From positions 186,001 to 250,000 of the forward strand of contig CACXIP010000001.1 of the NCBI GenBank assembly GCA_902767775.1: a stretch of 64,000 nt of DNA, written 5' to 3'. The translations under genes were made by a program, and so were the position numbers. Shown here in pieces: positions 45,793 to 55,170 of this stretch (the first letter of the stretch is position 1; each line of letters begins with the position of its first letter). The DNA is from an uncultured Prevotellaceae bacterium (lineage in GTDB: Bacteria; Bacteroidota; Bacteroidia; Bacteroidales; Bacteroidaceae). The notes below the pieces were generated by a model. The model saw only the letters and a program-made list of their open reading frames with translations, was not told the origin of the DNA and made no database searches.

Positions 45793-46620
45793 ATGATGAT
45801 TTCCAAAAACCAATATCTGCATGGATTTGGCTTCATGGTCATCCTGTTGGCATTGGTACGCTGTATATTCCCATCCGTAGCAGGTTCCCTCAATCAACAA
45901 GATGAGATAGCTCAGGAGCTTGAAGACTCCTTGGCTGCTGATTCTGTGGTTCTGCCAGAAAAAATGACAGAAACTCCTCCTCAAACATTGGAGAAAGATG
46001 CGTCTCTTGAAAGGCCTGAGCGGAAAGTTATGGCTGAAGTAAATGAAAAGCCACATCCTGTTGTGGGAGTGCTCAGCTACAGCAAGGCCTTCCCCGATTC
46101 CAATGATGTGCAATATGCTGTCGCCACCCGATTAGGTGTATCCTCGGTGAGCAATAGGGAGGAGGCAGAGAAACGGAAAGCAGAACTGGTGTATATGGCG
46201 GCCAGTCCGTATTATCATGTAGACCCATTGAAAAACAGTATTCCGTATCTGGTCCCAAGAGCGGCTGTGCTGCTCAACGATATAGGACGTAATTTTTTTG
46301 ATAGTCTCTATGTAAAGCATATACCACTTCACCAGTTCATTGTGACCAGTGTCTTGAGAAGTGAGGAGGACCTTGAAAACCTCAAACAAGTCAATCATAA
46401 TGTCTCTGGCAACAGCTGTCATCTTTACGGCACCACGTTTGATATAGGCTACAATCGGTACAAGACGGTTGAAGACCCGGATGGGCCACATAGGCGTCTG
46501 GTTAGGGATGATACACTGAAATGGGTGCTCAGTGAGGTGTTGCGCGACCTGCGTGAGCAAGAGAGATGTTATGTGAAGTACGAAAGAAAACAGGGATGTT
46601 TCCATATTACAGTAAGGTGA
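45793..46620 (+). CDS. DUF5715 family protein, membrane-anchored
   Basis: 275 residues. One N-terminal membrane helix (FGFMVILLALVRCIF) is followed by a low-complexity stretch and, from about residue 130, the DUF5715 domain (IPYLVPRAAVLLNDIGRNFFDSL, then FIVTSVLRSEEDLENLK and SCHLYGTTFDI). The Ser-x-His-x-x-Gly-x-x-x-Asp pattern resembles D,D-carboxypeptidases of the M15 fold, so a peptidoglycan peptidase is plausible but unproven. An AlkZ-related gene follows 16 bases downstream. Confidence 0.75.
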   Translation: MMISKNQYLHGFGFMVILLALVRCIFPSVAGSLNQQDEIAQELEDSLAADSVVLPEKMTETPPQTLEKDASLERPERKVMAEVNEKPHPVVGVLSYSKAFPDSNDVQYAVATRLGVSSVSNREEAEKRKAELVYMAASPYYHVDPLKNSIPYLVPRAAVLLNDIGRNFFDSLYVKHIPLHQFIVTSVLRSEEDLENLKQVNHNVSGNSCHLYGTTFDIGYNRYKTVEDPDGPHRRLVRDDTLKWVLSEVLRDLREQERCYVKYERKQGCFHITVR

Positions 46621-46636
46621 CAATCCATTCTGAGCG

Positions 46637-47305
46637 ATGATAGGAAAAAAGTGCCATTCAGATGTCCAACTCATGGAGTTGATACAACAGGTGGGATTTC
46701 TGCCTCTGTTGGACAGCGGTATTGCCGGCTTTTCGGCAGAGGAAGCCGTTGATGATGATTGCCGTTATGTACTTCTTCCTGATGGAGGATGGGATTGGCC
46801 TTTGTGGAAGTGGAAGGGACCCATCGTGACAGAAGGCAATTGTGTCTATGGCAAGTTCTTCAACAAAAAAGCAGGATTTATCAGCAAGGAGTGGTGGCCT
46901 GATTTCTGCAATTACCGACGGGCGATACACCCCAAACCTGAGGAAGGTTCTATCGAGGAGGCCATACTGATGACCTTGCGTGAACGTGGCAGCCTCATTA
47001 CAAGAGAACTCAGAAGTGCCTGTGGGTTTAATGGTCCAAAGATGAGGGGGAAGTTCGACGGATACATCACCCGCCTTCAGATGGGTTGCCGTATCATCAC
47101 CGAGGACTTTGTCTATCCCAGAGACAAACACAACAGGGAATACGGATGGGGATGGTCTTTGCTCACTACTCCCGAACAACTTCTCGGTCCAGAGGAATGT
47201 CATTGTGGGAGAACACCAATGGAGTCATTAAATAGAATGCTTGCACATCTGGCCTTGATATTGCCCGATGCTTCCGAAAAGCAAGTGTTCAATATGCTGA
47301 GATAA
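46637..47305 (+). CDS. AlkZ-related winged-helix protein
   Basis: 222 residues. The Trp-rich segment GGWDWPLWKWKGPIV and the helix-turn-helix stretch GSLITRELRSACGF followed by YITRLQMGCRIITEDF match Bacteroidota proteins related to the AlkZ/YcaQ DNA glycosylases. The sequence is shorter than AlkZ, and the QxD catalytic motif of that family is not seen, so glycosylase activity is doubtful. It ends 5 bases before the convergent antiporter gene. Confidence 0.65.
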   Translation: MIGKKCHSDVQLMELIQQVGFLPLLDSGIAGFSAEEAVDDDCRYVLLPDGGWDWPLWKWKGPIVTEGNCVYGKFFNKKAGFISKEWWPDFCNYRRAIHPKPEEGSIEEAILMTLRERGSLITRELRSACGFNGPKMRGKFDGYITRLQMGCRIITEDFVYPRDKHNREYGWGWSLLTTPEQLLGPEECHCGRTPMESLNRMLAHLALILPDASEKQVFNMLR

Positions 47306-47310
47306 TCTTT

Positions 47311-48738
47311 TCAATTTTCCTGTCCGCCATTTATTTTCCTTTTGATTTTCCAACCTATTGCAGCAACTGAAATACTGACGATAGGTGAGAGCAGGTTGAA
47401 AAAACAATAGGGGAGGTAGGTCAGTGTGGCAACACCCAGCACTGTGCTCTGCGTAAGGCCACAAGTGTTCCACGGCACAAGTACAGAGGTGACTGTTCCG
47501 CCATCCTCACATGAGCGGCTCAGCAGACGCGGTTCGTATCCCATCTTGGCATACATGTTTTTGAACATGGAACTGGTAAGGATGATGGATAAGAATTGGT
47601 CGGCGGTGGTGATGTTGAGGAATATGGCACTGCCTACCGAAGAGGCAACAAGCGAGGTTGTTCCCCTGACCATGCGCTGGAAATAAGCCATGATGTCCTC
47701 CAACTGTCCTGCAGCCGTCAAAGCTCCTGCGAATACTTGTGCGCTGATAATCAGCCATACAGTGGGCATCATTCCGCCCATTCCACGTGTTGTGACTAAT
47801 TTGTCGAGTGCGCTGATGCCAGTAGAAATGGAGGTGGAGTCATAACAGGAGCGGATAACGCCCTCGTATAGTGCAAGGAAGTTTGGAAGACCATTGTTGC
47901 CTGCTATTTCCCTGATACGGTCGGGTTGTACAATGAGGGCAACAATTCCGGCAATGATGACCGCCAGAAAGAGCACGACCAAGGAAGGCCATCGCTTGAT
48001 AATCATCAAGCAAATCACCAAAGGTACAAGGAGAAGCCAGGGTGAAATCACAAATGTATGGGAGAGGCCGTCCATGAACAGTGCCACGTCACCCTCCCCA
48101 GACACATCCATCAATAGTCCAGTTACGAGGAAAATGGTTAGTGTAACTAAAAATGTGGGCACCGTAGTCAGCATCATGTATTTGATATGGGTGAAAAGGG
48201 GTGTTCCTACTACGCTTGAGGCTAAGACTGTGGTGTCGGAGAGAGGAGACAGCTTGTCACCGAAATAGGCACCGCTGATGATGGCTCCAGCCGTCCATCC
48301 ATTGGAAAAGCCAAGGGCATTGCCTACTCCCAACAAAGCAACGCCGACGGTGGCTATCGTGGTCCATGAGGAACCAATCATCAGACTGACGATGGCACAG
48401 ATGATGCATGTGCTGACCAAAAACCATTGAGGGGAGAGTATTTGCAGGCCATAATATATCATTGTGGGTACGATGCCTGACACCATCCAGGTGCCGCCAA
48501 TGGCACCAATCAACAATAATATAATTATGGATGGTGTGCAATTGGCTACTTTGGCGGTTATTTCCTTGTCAAGGTTTTCCCACGAGAGGCGCTTGTTCAG
48601 CCAACCGATGAGGACGCTTACTCCTGATGCGATAATCAATGACACCTGACTGGCTCCGTCAAGAGTGGCATTGCCAAAAACGGAGATGCAGCCAACCAAT
48701 AGTGCGATGAGCACAATAAATGGGATAAGTGCAATCAT
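47311..48738 (-). CDS. nhaC: NhaC-family Na+/H+ antiporter
   Basis: 475 residues with about 11-12 helices. MIGSSWTTIATVGVALLGVG and SGAYFGDKLSPLSDTTVLA are the NhaC core motifs, closer to the classical NhaC than the paralogue at 32172-33452. It should export Na+ in exchange for H+. A -7 box (TATTTTTG, complement of 48756-48763) lies upstream. It stands alone. Confidence 0.88.
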   Translation of the reverse strand: MIALIPFIVLIALLVGCISVFGNATLDGASQVSLIIASGVSVLIGWLNKRLSWENLDKEITAKVANCTPSIIILLLIGAIGGTWMVSGIVPTMIYYGLQILSPQWFLVSTCIICAIVSLMIGSSWTTIATVGVALLGVGNALGFSNGWTAGAIISGAYFGDKLSPLSDTTVLASSVVGTPLFTHIKYMMLTTVPTFLVTLTIFLVTGLLMDVSGEGDVALFMDGLSHTFVISPWLLLVPLVICLMIIKRWPSLVVLFLAVIIAGIVALIVQPDRIREIAGNNGLPNFLALYEGVIRSCYDSTSISTGISALDKLVTTRGMGGMMPTVWLIISAQVFAGALTAAGQLEDIMAYFQRMVRGTTSLVASSVGSAIFLNITTADQFLSIILTSSMFKNMYAKMGYEPRLLSRSCEDGGTVTSVLVPWNTCGLTQSTVLGVATLTYLPYCFFNLLSPIVSISVAAIGWKIKRKINGGQEN

Positions 48739-48833
48739 TGGATGTTATTTTGCGGCAAAAATACTGAATTTGATTGTATTTTGGTGCTTTTTTCTTACTT
48801 TTGTTGCCAAAACAATACAAAAATAGATGATTT

Positions 48834-49247
48834 ATGACACAACAAGTCGAAGTGAATTTGAAACCAATGCCTAAAGGATTTCATCTGATTACAGGTGAGA
48901 TAATGCGCCAGTTGCCCCAGTTGCCGAAAACTGGATTGATGAATGTCTTTGTCAAACACACCAGTTGCGGATTGAGCATCAATGAGAATTGTGACCCAGA
49001 TGTTAGGGAAGACATGGAGACCATTTTCAACAAGTTGGTTCCAGAGAACAGACCGGAATACATGCATACTTTGGAAGGTTCAGACGATATGCCTGCCCAC
49101 GCGAAGTCTGTCTTAAGCGGTGTCAGCCTTACCATTCCCATCACCAATGGACGTTTGAATTTGGGGACATGGCAGGGCATTTATTTTAATGAATACCGAA
49201 ATCATGGAGGAACAAGAAAACTAATTGTCACCATCATGGGGGAGTGA
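48834..49247 (+). CDS. YjbQ/UPF0047 family protein
   Basis: 137 residues, full length for the family. KTGLMNVFVKHTSCGLSINE and the C-terminal LGTWQGIYFNEYRNHGG, with conserved Cys/His, define UPF0047 (YjbQ). Family members show weak thiamine-phosphate synthase activity in tests; the true role is unclear. A strong hairpin terminator follows. Confidence 0.9.
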   Translation: MTQQVEVNLKPMPKGFHLITGEIMRQLPQLPKTGLMNVFVKHTSCGLSINENCDPDVREDMETIFNKLVPENRPEYMHTLEGSDDMPAHAKSVLSGVSLTIPITNGRLNLGTWQGIYFNEYRNHGGTRKLIVTIMGE

Positions 49248-49260
49248 CGTGTTGACAAAG

Positions 49261-49292
49261 AAAAGAGGGTGCTCAGTTGGGCACCCTCTTTT
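49261..49292. terminator. Bidirectional terminator between yjbQ and the lactate permease gene
   Basis: A 14-base stem (AAAAGAGGGTGCTC with GGGCACCCTCTTTT, one G-T wobble) closes an AGTT loop, with an A-run on one side and a T-run on the other. It serves both convergent genes. Confidence 0.85.
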
Positions 49293-49311
49293 CTGTTAGG
49301 AATTATTTGGG

Positions 49312-50916
49312 TTAAAATACATGCAGGCCGAGGAACACCATCAATCCGTTCATCAATATCCAGAAGATGGCGAATGGCATGGTCTTGCGCATAATCTCGC
49401 CGTCCTGACCTTCCATGTCACAGGCGGCAGTCGCAATGGCAATACTTTGTGGTGAGAGCAACTTGCCGCCCTCCGAACCGGCACAGTTGGCAGCAGCAAG
49501 CCAGTTGGTCTCGTTGCCACTGACACCGAAGAACGTGCCTTGATGGACAAGTCCCAAGTCGCTGGCAGCAGTAGCTTGAAGCTTGCCAAATAGAATATTG
49601 GCATTGGTGGCACTGCCCGTTACAAAAGTTCCGATTGAGCCAATAAGTGGAGCAAAGAAGGGGAAGAACGTTCCGGTCAGAGCAACCAGACCCTTGGCGA
49701 TATCATTGGTCATGCCAGTATTGTTCATCAACATGGCCATCGCCACAAGACAGCAGATGGTTACAACTGTCTTCTGCAGGTTGATGGTGGTTTTGGCCAA
49801 CAATCTCATCAGTTTGCCAAAACTGAGTCCTTGAATCAAACCACCTATCGTTGCACCAAGGAAAATCATCAGACCAGCATTGGAGAGCCAGCCAAACTTG
49901 AAGGTGTTGCCCACCACCGGCAAATCAAATTTCGTTACTAAAGTCTTGTTCAGCAACTCGTTGATTGGCGGTACAATCTTACTGGAAATGAGGATGAAGA
50001 AAATGATGAGGCCATAAACACTCCAAGCCTTGAGCGTCTTGGACATTCCGAATTTTTTCTTCTCCACTTTCACCTCATCTGAAGGATTTTCATCATGGAT
50101 GAACAGTTTGTTGTAAATCAACATGGCAATGATAGCAGCCACACTGCCCAGGATGGCAGGTGTCTCCGGTCCAATGAAATGAGCACAACAGAATTGAACA
50201 ATAATCGAGAAAGTGCCTACAAACAAAGCCAGTGTGATGTTCTTGAGTATTTTTGTACGGTCGGTCATCATGAGAATGAGGAAAGGTGTGATGAAGAACA
50301 TCAGGGCCAACTGTACAATGATAAAGGTGGCTACTTCACACAGCATTTCAGGAGAAGCCACTCCTTCGGCGGCAACCTGATTGGCCAGTGTCGTTGCGGG
50401 AAGGCCCACTGCACCGAAACCTACAGCAACGGTGTTGGCCACCAAACAGATGACAGCCGAGAACATCGGTTTGAACCCCAAACCAATAAGGATGGCGGCG
50501 GGAATGGCAACTGCCGTACCGAAACCTGCCATGCCCTCGAGCACACCACCGAGGCCCCATGTCAGAAGCAGCACCAGTAGACCTTTGTCTGAGGTCATTT
50601 GGATGAATTGGGTCTTGATGGTTTCAATTTCCTTTGTCTCACAAAGGATGTTGTAACTGTAGATGGCGCAGATGATGATGAGGATAATGGGGAAACACGC
50701 CTTGAGCAAACCTTCCACCACAGACCATAGGGTAATTCCGTAAATGGACAAACCGGCGTATTTTTCCGGAATGATTCCTAAGGCTGGTGTAGCAAACAAT
50801 GCCAAGAGGATTGTCACGACAAGTGTAACCATGGCACTCTTGTAGCCGGACACTTTGAAACCCATCATCAATACGATGAGCAATACAATGGGAATAACAG
50901 AAATTAAAGCTGACAT
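49312..50916 (-). CDS. lldP: L-lactate permease
   Basis: 534 residues from the ATG at 50916 (MSALISVIPIVLLIVLMMG); a TTG 42 bases upstream is not preferred. About 12-13 helices, with GGVLEGMAGFGTAVAIPAAI and GFGAVGLPATT typical of the LctP family, which imports L-lactate (or glycolate) with protons. No lactate dehydrogenase gene is adjacent. A -7 box (TATTTTTG, complement of 50946-50953) lies 30 bases upstream of the ATG. Confidence 0.92.
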   Translation of the reverse strand: MSALISVIPIVLLIVLMMGFKVSGYKSAMVTLVVTILLALFATPALGIIPEKYAGLSIYGITLWSVVEGLLKACFPIILIIICAIYSYNILCETKEIETIKTQFIQMTSDKGLLVLLLTWGLGGVLEGMAGFGTAVAIPAAILIGLGFKPMFSAVICLVANTVAVGFGAVGLPATTLANQVAAEGVASPEMLCEVATFIIVQLALMFFITPFLILMMTDRTKILKNITLALFVGTFSIIVQFCCAHFIGPETPAILGSVAAIIAMLIYNKLFIHDENPSDEVKVEKKKFGMSKTLKAWSVYGLIIFFILISSKIVPPINELLNKTLVTKFDLPVVGNTFKFGWLSNAGLMIFLGATIGGLIQGLSFGKLMRLLAKTTINLQKTVVTICCLVAMAMLMNNTGMTNDIAKGLVALTGTFFPFFAPLIGSIGTFVTGSATNANILFGKLQATAASDLGLVHQGTFFGVSGNETNWLAAANCAGSEGGKLLSPQSIAIATAACDMEGQDGEIMRKTMPFAIFWILMNGLMVFLGLHVF

Positions 50917-51026
50917 AAGGTTTAAGGTATTAAATAAGTTTTCGCCAAAAATACTCAAAATATTTCAAATACGGCCATTTTTATGGAGAAAAATGCTTCT
51001 CTCCATCAAAAAATGCGCTAAAATTC

Positions 51027-52733
51027 TTATTTCTCAACAATACTCTTGAATTTTTTCCATTGCGATGCCTTTTTGTAAGCGTCCTTGCTACCTGCTGGTA
51101 CGACCAAAGTGATTTTCTCCCCACCTTTGTTTTTCAAGGTTGGCGGTATCGTGCTCTCACAAATGACACGCTGCAATTGGTTGCATTTGCTGAATGGCTT
51201 CTTTCCAATCGTTTCCACAGAGGCGGGAATGGTGATTTCCTGTATGCTGGAGCATTCCTTAAATGCTTCATCACCGATAGACTGCAGTCGTGACGGAAGG
51301 GATATCATGGTCAGACTCTTGCAGCCGATAAAACATTGGGATGGTATCGCTGTGATGCTTTCGGGGATGCGGATTTGGGGCAGGGACTGGCAGGAGCGGA
51401 AAACTTCCTTGCCCATATTAAGAAGACGTGGCGGCAATTGAATATGAGTCAACACGGTGCAATTGCTAAATGCAAGTGAACCGATGCTTTGTAAATTGTC
51501 TGGGAGGACCACATTTCGCAAACCCTTGCAACCCGAGAAAACCCTGTTGCCAATAGCGGTGACACTGTTGGGTATCTCAAAACTAATCACATTCATGCAG
51601 TTCAAAAATGCGCCCTCACCGATTGATGTCACTGACATGGGGATGCGGACACTGCTCAGACGGCAATTTTGGAAAGCAAATGGAGCAATAACGGTGACGC
51701 TGTTGGGAATGGCGTATTCTCCTTGAAAGGTTGGAGGCATTTGAAGGAGCTTGGTTTGGGAATGGTTGAACAGCACTCCGTCAATACTGCAGTACTCGCG
51801 GTTTCCCCCGTCTACCACAATCGATTCCAAATAGTTAATGTTCCCTATAAAATCCCCTTCTATATGGGTGTCACGGGGGATATAGACACTGCGCAGTTTT
51901 GTGCCTTCAAGACTCCATTTGCCAAGCGACCGCAGACCTTCTGGAAGTTGAAGGTCTTGGATAGGACAGTTGAGAAATGCTTCCTCGCCAATGACTGTCA
52001 AGGATGGGGGAAGAATGATGTGGGAAAGATTCTTGCATCCGCTGAAGCATTCAGCCCCAATCTGCTCAATAGTTTCGGGCAACCTGATATCCTCCAGTTC
52101 ATGACAACCCTTGAATGCACCCTCTCCCAAATATCTCACTCCATGGGGCATAACAACACTCTCCAGCCTGCTGTTGCCGTAAAAAGTGCGGCGGCCGATA
52201 CCTTTTAAACGCATGGGAAGACGGACACTCCGTAAATGAGAGGTGAGATAGAACATGTCGTCGTAGGTCACGTCTCGTTGGCTGGAATAGGAACTCTCAA
52301 TTAAGGCCCTCGACAAATCCAAGTCCAAATAGTTGTCTATAGACTTTCCGCGGTCATCCACACATGATGTGCGGTTGCAGATGCTGCGAATGACCGAAGC
52401 GTCATCTCTGTTGATATGCCCTTCTATGCTCAATCGGCGAACTCGCCTCCTGATGTCGTTGGTAATCAAATCCTTGAGCCCTCCTGGACGGGGATTCCTT
52501 ATCAACAACATATCGCCTCTCATTGGTGGAGGTGCCGGTGTCTGTGTCGGACGAACTGAGCGCCCGCCAGATGGCTTTTGGACATCAGGTTGTCTTTCAT
52601 TGTTTTTCTTTTCCTCCTTAGCGGAACCGAAGACTCTGTTCCCTGTCCTGTTGGCCTGGGCTAATGCCGGAGAAGACACGAGGCTTGCTATGAAAAAAAG
52701 GATAACTGCAAATGTGGCGTTTGATGTTTTCAT
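51027..52733 (-). CDS. BspA-like leucine-rich repeat protein
   Basis: 568 residues from the ATG at 52733 with a signal peptide (MKTSNATFAVILFFIASLVSSPALAQ). A Pro/Arg-rich linker (about 30-80) is followed by some 13 LRR_5 repeats of the pattern IGEEAFLNCPIQDLQLPEGL, spanning about 165-545. It ends soon after the repeats with no sorting domain or dockerin. BspA-type proteins act in adhesion at the cell surface in oral and gut Bacteroidota. A -7 box (TATTTTTG) lies just upstream. Confidence 0.88.
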   Translation of the reverse strand: MKTSNATFAVILFFIASLVSSPALAQANRTGNRVFGSAKEEKKNNERQPDVQKPSGGRSVRPTQTPAPPPMRGDMLLIRNPRPGGLKDLITNDIRRRVRRLSIEGHINRDDASVIRSICNRTSCVDDRGKSIDNYLDLDLSRALIESSYSSQRDVTYDDMFYLTSHLRSVRLPMRLKGIGRRTFYGNSRLESVVMPHGVRYLGEGAFKGCHELEDIRLPETIEQIGAECFSGCKNLSHIILPPSLTVIGEEAFLNCPIQDLQLPEGLRSLGKWSLEGTKLRSVYIPRDTHIEGDFIGNINYLESIVVDGGNREYCSIDGVLFNHSQTKLLQMPPTFQGEYAIPNSVTVIAPFAFQNCRLSSVRIPMSVTSIGEGAFLNCMNVISFEIPNSVTAIGNRVFSGCKGLRNVVLPDNLQSIGSLAFSNCTVLTHIQLPPRLLNMGKEVFRSCQSLPQIRIPESITAIPSQCFIGCKSLTMISLPSRLQSIGDEAFKECSSIQEITIPASVETIGKKPFSKCNQLQRVICESTIPPTLKNKGGEKITLVVPAGSKDAYKKASQWKKFKSIVEK

Positions 52734-52841
52734 TTGTTGCTTGTTTTTAATAATGCAAAAATACAAAAAAATGCCAACTAACAGCTGATGCGGTATAAAA
52801 TATTTAGTAATCTTAATAAAACGTAAACCAATGTTAATCAT

Positions 52842-52872
52842 TTTGCAGAATCAGCAAAAATGCTTACATTTG
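52842..52872 (+). promoter_or_regulatory. Promoter of the MltF-like gene; decides its start
   Basis: TTTG at 52842-52845 and TACATTTG at 52865-52872 are 19 bases apart. The most upstream in-frame ATG (52874) is 2 bases after the -7 box and so would precede the transcription start, which argues for the GTG at 52904. Confidence 0.65.
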
Positions 52873-52903
52873 CATGCAGTTTATAAAAAACCAGATCAGC
52901 AGA

Positions 52904-54109
52904 GTGAAAAATTTCTTATTGTTTCTTGCATTTCTATTCTTGGTGGCATGCAATCAAAAAGAGGATAACGATTCTGTGGCAATGACACCTTGGGGCACTG
53001 TGGATGAAGCTTCGGCCGATACCATGGAGCATTATTCTTTGGAAGAAATCTTGCAAAGCGGACAGTTGAGAGTCCTTTCCATTACCGGGGAGGAGACCTA
53101 TTTCACATATAATAAATCGACGCTCGGCCACCATTATCTTCTTGGTGAGAAATTGGCCAGTGAGCTGGGAGTGGAGTTGAAGGTCGAAGAATGCAACGAT
53201 ACCACCGAAATGGTAACAAAGTTGCGCAATGGCGAGGCCGACCTGATCATTGTTCCTGTCAGCAAGGATGTAGCGGGGAATGACAGCTTGATTTTTTGCG
53301 GGCCTGATGTGGATGATGCACAATGGGCTGTTATGGAGTATTCCAAGGAGTTGGCAGAAAGGATAGACGAGTGGTATGTCCCGGATATGCTCTCCGAGGT
53401 AATCGAAAAGCAAACTTTCATAGAGAGCATGGGCGGTGTCCAATGCCATGAGTATGCTCCTTTCTTGGACAGAAAGAGCGGCACCATCTCTGAATGGGAC
53501 GATTTGTTCAAGACCTATGCGCAAATAGCCAGCACAGACTGGAGACTCCTGGCTGCTATCTGTTATCAGGAGTCATGCTTCGACCCCAAGGCACGCTCTT
53601 GGGCTGGGGCATGTGGCCTGATGCAGATTATGCCAGCCACGGCAGAGACTGTCGGACTTCCGATAGAGAAGATTTTTGACCCCAAGTCAAATATCGAGGC
53701 TGCGGCTAAAGTGGTCAACCAGCTCACTATGCTTTATAGGGATGTGCCCGACAATGAGGAGCGGATGAATTTCGTCTTGGCGAGTTATAATGGCGGACCG
53801 GGACATGTCAGGGACGCAATGGCTTTGACCGAAAAGTATGGCGGAGACCAATACACATGGGCTGACGTGTCGGAATATATTCTTAAACTGAGCCAGCCGA
53901 TGTATTATCGGGATGCTGTAGTGAAATTTGGCTATATGAGAGGAACCGAAACGCATGACTATGTGGATAAGGTGCGCGCACGATACGAGGATTATGCCGG
54001 TGTCGTACTCTCTGATGGCTCGTTTGGCGTGAATGAAACCGGTGGCTATGCTGGGGTAAACACCCAACCCACCCGAAGGGCTGGAAAACAAAACAAATAC
54101 CAAATCTGA
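52904..54109 (+). CDS. mltF: MltF-like membrane-bound lytic transglycosylase
   Basis: 401 residues from a GTG at 52904, which gives a compact lipoprotein signal peptide (MKNFLLFLAFLFLVAC, lipid-attached Cys). The alternative ATG at 52874 lies against the -7 box. Residues about 40-215 form a solute-binding (SBP_3) domain. The C-terminal SLT domain has the catalytic Glu in AICYQESCFDP, then GLMQIMPATAETVGLP and LASYNGGPGHVRDA. It should cleave peptidoglycan at the outer membrane with anhydro-MurNAc formation. It ends before a terminator shared with rpmA. Confidence 0.9.
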   Translation: MKNFLLFLAFLFLVACNQKEDNDSVAMTPWGTVDEASADTMEHYSLEEILQSGQLRVLSITGEETYFTYNKSTLGHHYLLGEKLASELGVELKVEECNDTTEMVTKLRNGEADLIIVPVSKDVAGNDSLIFCGPDVDDAQWAVMEYSKELAERIDEWYVPDMLSEVIEKQTFIESMGGVQCHEYAPFLDRKSGTISEWDDLFKTYAQIASTDWRLLAAICYQESCFDPKARSWAGACGLMQIMPATAETVGLPIEKIFDPKSNIEAAAKVVNQLTMLYRDVPDNEERMNFVLASYNGGPGHVRDAMALTEKYGGDQYTWADVSEYILKLSQPMYYRDAVVKFGYMRGTETHDYVDKVRARYEDYAGVVLSDGSFGVNETGGYAGVNTQPTRRAGKQNKYQI

Positions 54110-54141
54110 TATCGTTCATAGGATATAGTATTAAGGTATAT

Positions 54142-54182
54142 AAAAAGAGAAATCCCACCTCGAATGAGGCGGGATTCTTTTG
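54142..54182. terminator. Bidirectional terminator between mltF and rpmA
   Basis: AATCCCACCTC pairs with GAGGCGGGATT (one A-C mismatch) around GAAT, flanked by AAAAAGAG and TTCTTTTG. It separates convergent genes. Confidence 0.75.
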
Positions 54183-54208
54183 TTTGTTTGGAATAAGTTT
54201 ACATTTGG

Positions 54209-54472
54209 TTATGCCTGAGCGTCGGGTATTACAGACACCACACTCTTGTTGCGGGCACCTTTGTGGAAATTCACCACGCCATCAACAAGTGCATACAATG
54301 TGTCGTCTTTACCAATACCTACATTCTGGCCGGGATTGTGCTTTGTGCCACGCTGACGGACAATAACATTGCCGGCAACTACACGCTGACCACCCCAAAT
54401 CTTCACGCCAAGTCGCTGTGATGCTGACTCGCGGCCGTTCTTAGAACTACCTACACCTTTTTTATGTGCCAT
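54209..54472 (-). CDS. rpmA: 50S ribosomal protein L27
   Basis: 87 residues. [20 protein letters not shown] and [19 protein letters not shown] are signature L27 segments. The N-terminus starts directly at AHKKG, the form that needs no protease trimming. It follows rplU by 18 bases, the usual order in bacteria. Confidence 0.98.
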   Translation of the reverse strand: MAHKKGVGSSKNGRESASQRLGVKIWGGQRVVAGNVIVRQRGTKHNPGQNVGIGKDDTLYALVDGVVNFHKGARNKSVVSVIPDAQA

Positions 54473-54490
54473 TTCTTAGTCCTCCTGATT

Positions 54491-54808
54491 TTAGCCGATT
54501 ATTGATTTGATTTCTACTTGGGTGAACTGGGCACGATGTCCGTTCTTCTTCCTTGAGTCCTTACGGCGCTTCATCTTGAAGACGATTACCTTGTCACCTT
54601 TTACCAGTGGTTTTACCACCTCACACACTACTTTTGCTCCTTCTACTGTGGGAGCACCTACTGTCACAGCTCCGTCATTGTCTACGAGGAGCACTTTCTC
54701 AAACTCAACAGACTGGCCTTCTTCCACATCTTTCATGTGGTGAACGAACAGTTTCTTTCCCTGCTCGGCCTTGAACTGCTGACCCTGGATTTCTACAATT
54801 GCGTACAT
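54491..54808 (-). CDS. rplU: 50S ribosomal protein L21
   Basis: 105 residues, normal length. [17 protein letters not shown] at the start and [20 protein letters not shown] near the end identify L21. It is co-transcribed with rpmA. A structured leader of about 80 bases precedes it. Confidence 0.98.
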   Translation of the reverse strand: MYAIVEIQGQQFKAEQGKKLFVHHMKDVEEGQSVEFEKVLLVDNDGAVTVGAPTVEGAKVVCEVVKPLVKGDKVIVFKMKRRKDSRKKNGHRAQFTQVEIKSIIG

Positions 54809-54843
54809 TTATTTATTGAAATAACAGGTTTTTCCGCAAGGCG

Positions 54844-54860
54844 GATGGCATCGTGCCACC
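54844..54860 (-). promoter_or_regulatory. Stem-loop in the rplU leader
   Basis: On the minus strand GGTGGCA-CGA-TGCCATC forms a 7-pair hairpin with one G-U pair that exists only in the minus-strand RNA; a flanking GAGGC/GCCTT pair can enclose it. It may be a ribosomal-protein leader for L21 or L27 autoregulation. Confidence 0.4.
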
Positions 54861-54894
54861 ACTTGTTGAAGCCTCCACGGACTAAATCGGCTGC

Positions 54895-54902
54895 AAAATT
54901 AG
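54895..54902 (-). promoter_or_regulatory. -7 box of rplU-rpmA
   Basis: Minus-strand TAATTTTG fits TAnnTTTG and gives a leader of about 80 bases. No exact TTTG is present at -33. Confidence 0.5.
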
Positions 54903-55076
54903 TGTTTTTTTCTGAATCTTTGATTTTTGAATTGTATTTTATAGATTTATTTAACAGATTTTAAATAAATCAAAAGTCTCTGTTTGTGTTCATTTATACT
55001 TTTTCATTTTGAATGTCTCTTTTGCTTCTTTTCTCCTTTTGTGATAATCTTGTCTGAATAGTTGAAAAAGTGACAT

Positions 55077-55164
55077 AAAAAAAGCGATGACCTTCTCAGG
55101 CGACCGCTTCGAATCTTCAATAGGTATTAGTTTTTTTTAAGGTAAAAAGATTGTTTTCAGGATA
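55077..55164 (-). ncRNA. Candidate small RNA, about 88 nucleotides
   Basis: A complete promoter (55171-55201) points into this stretch. About 55 bases after the predicted start lies a terminator hairpin: AAGCGGTCGCC and GGTCATCGCTT around TGAGAA, followed by seven T residues. Two of the pairs are G-U only in minus-strand RNA, so that is the transcribed strand. No ORF of useful length is inside. It could be a free small RNA or an attenuated leader of rplU, whose ATG is about 270 bases further on. I do not recognise an Rfam family. Confidence 0.55.
55082..55109 (-). terminator. Terminator of the candidate small RNA
   Basis: An 11-base stem with one mismatch and G-U pairs and a 6-base loop, followed by a T-tract (complement of 55077-55083). 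Confidence 0.65.
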
Positions 55165-55170
55165 ACGATG

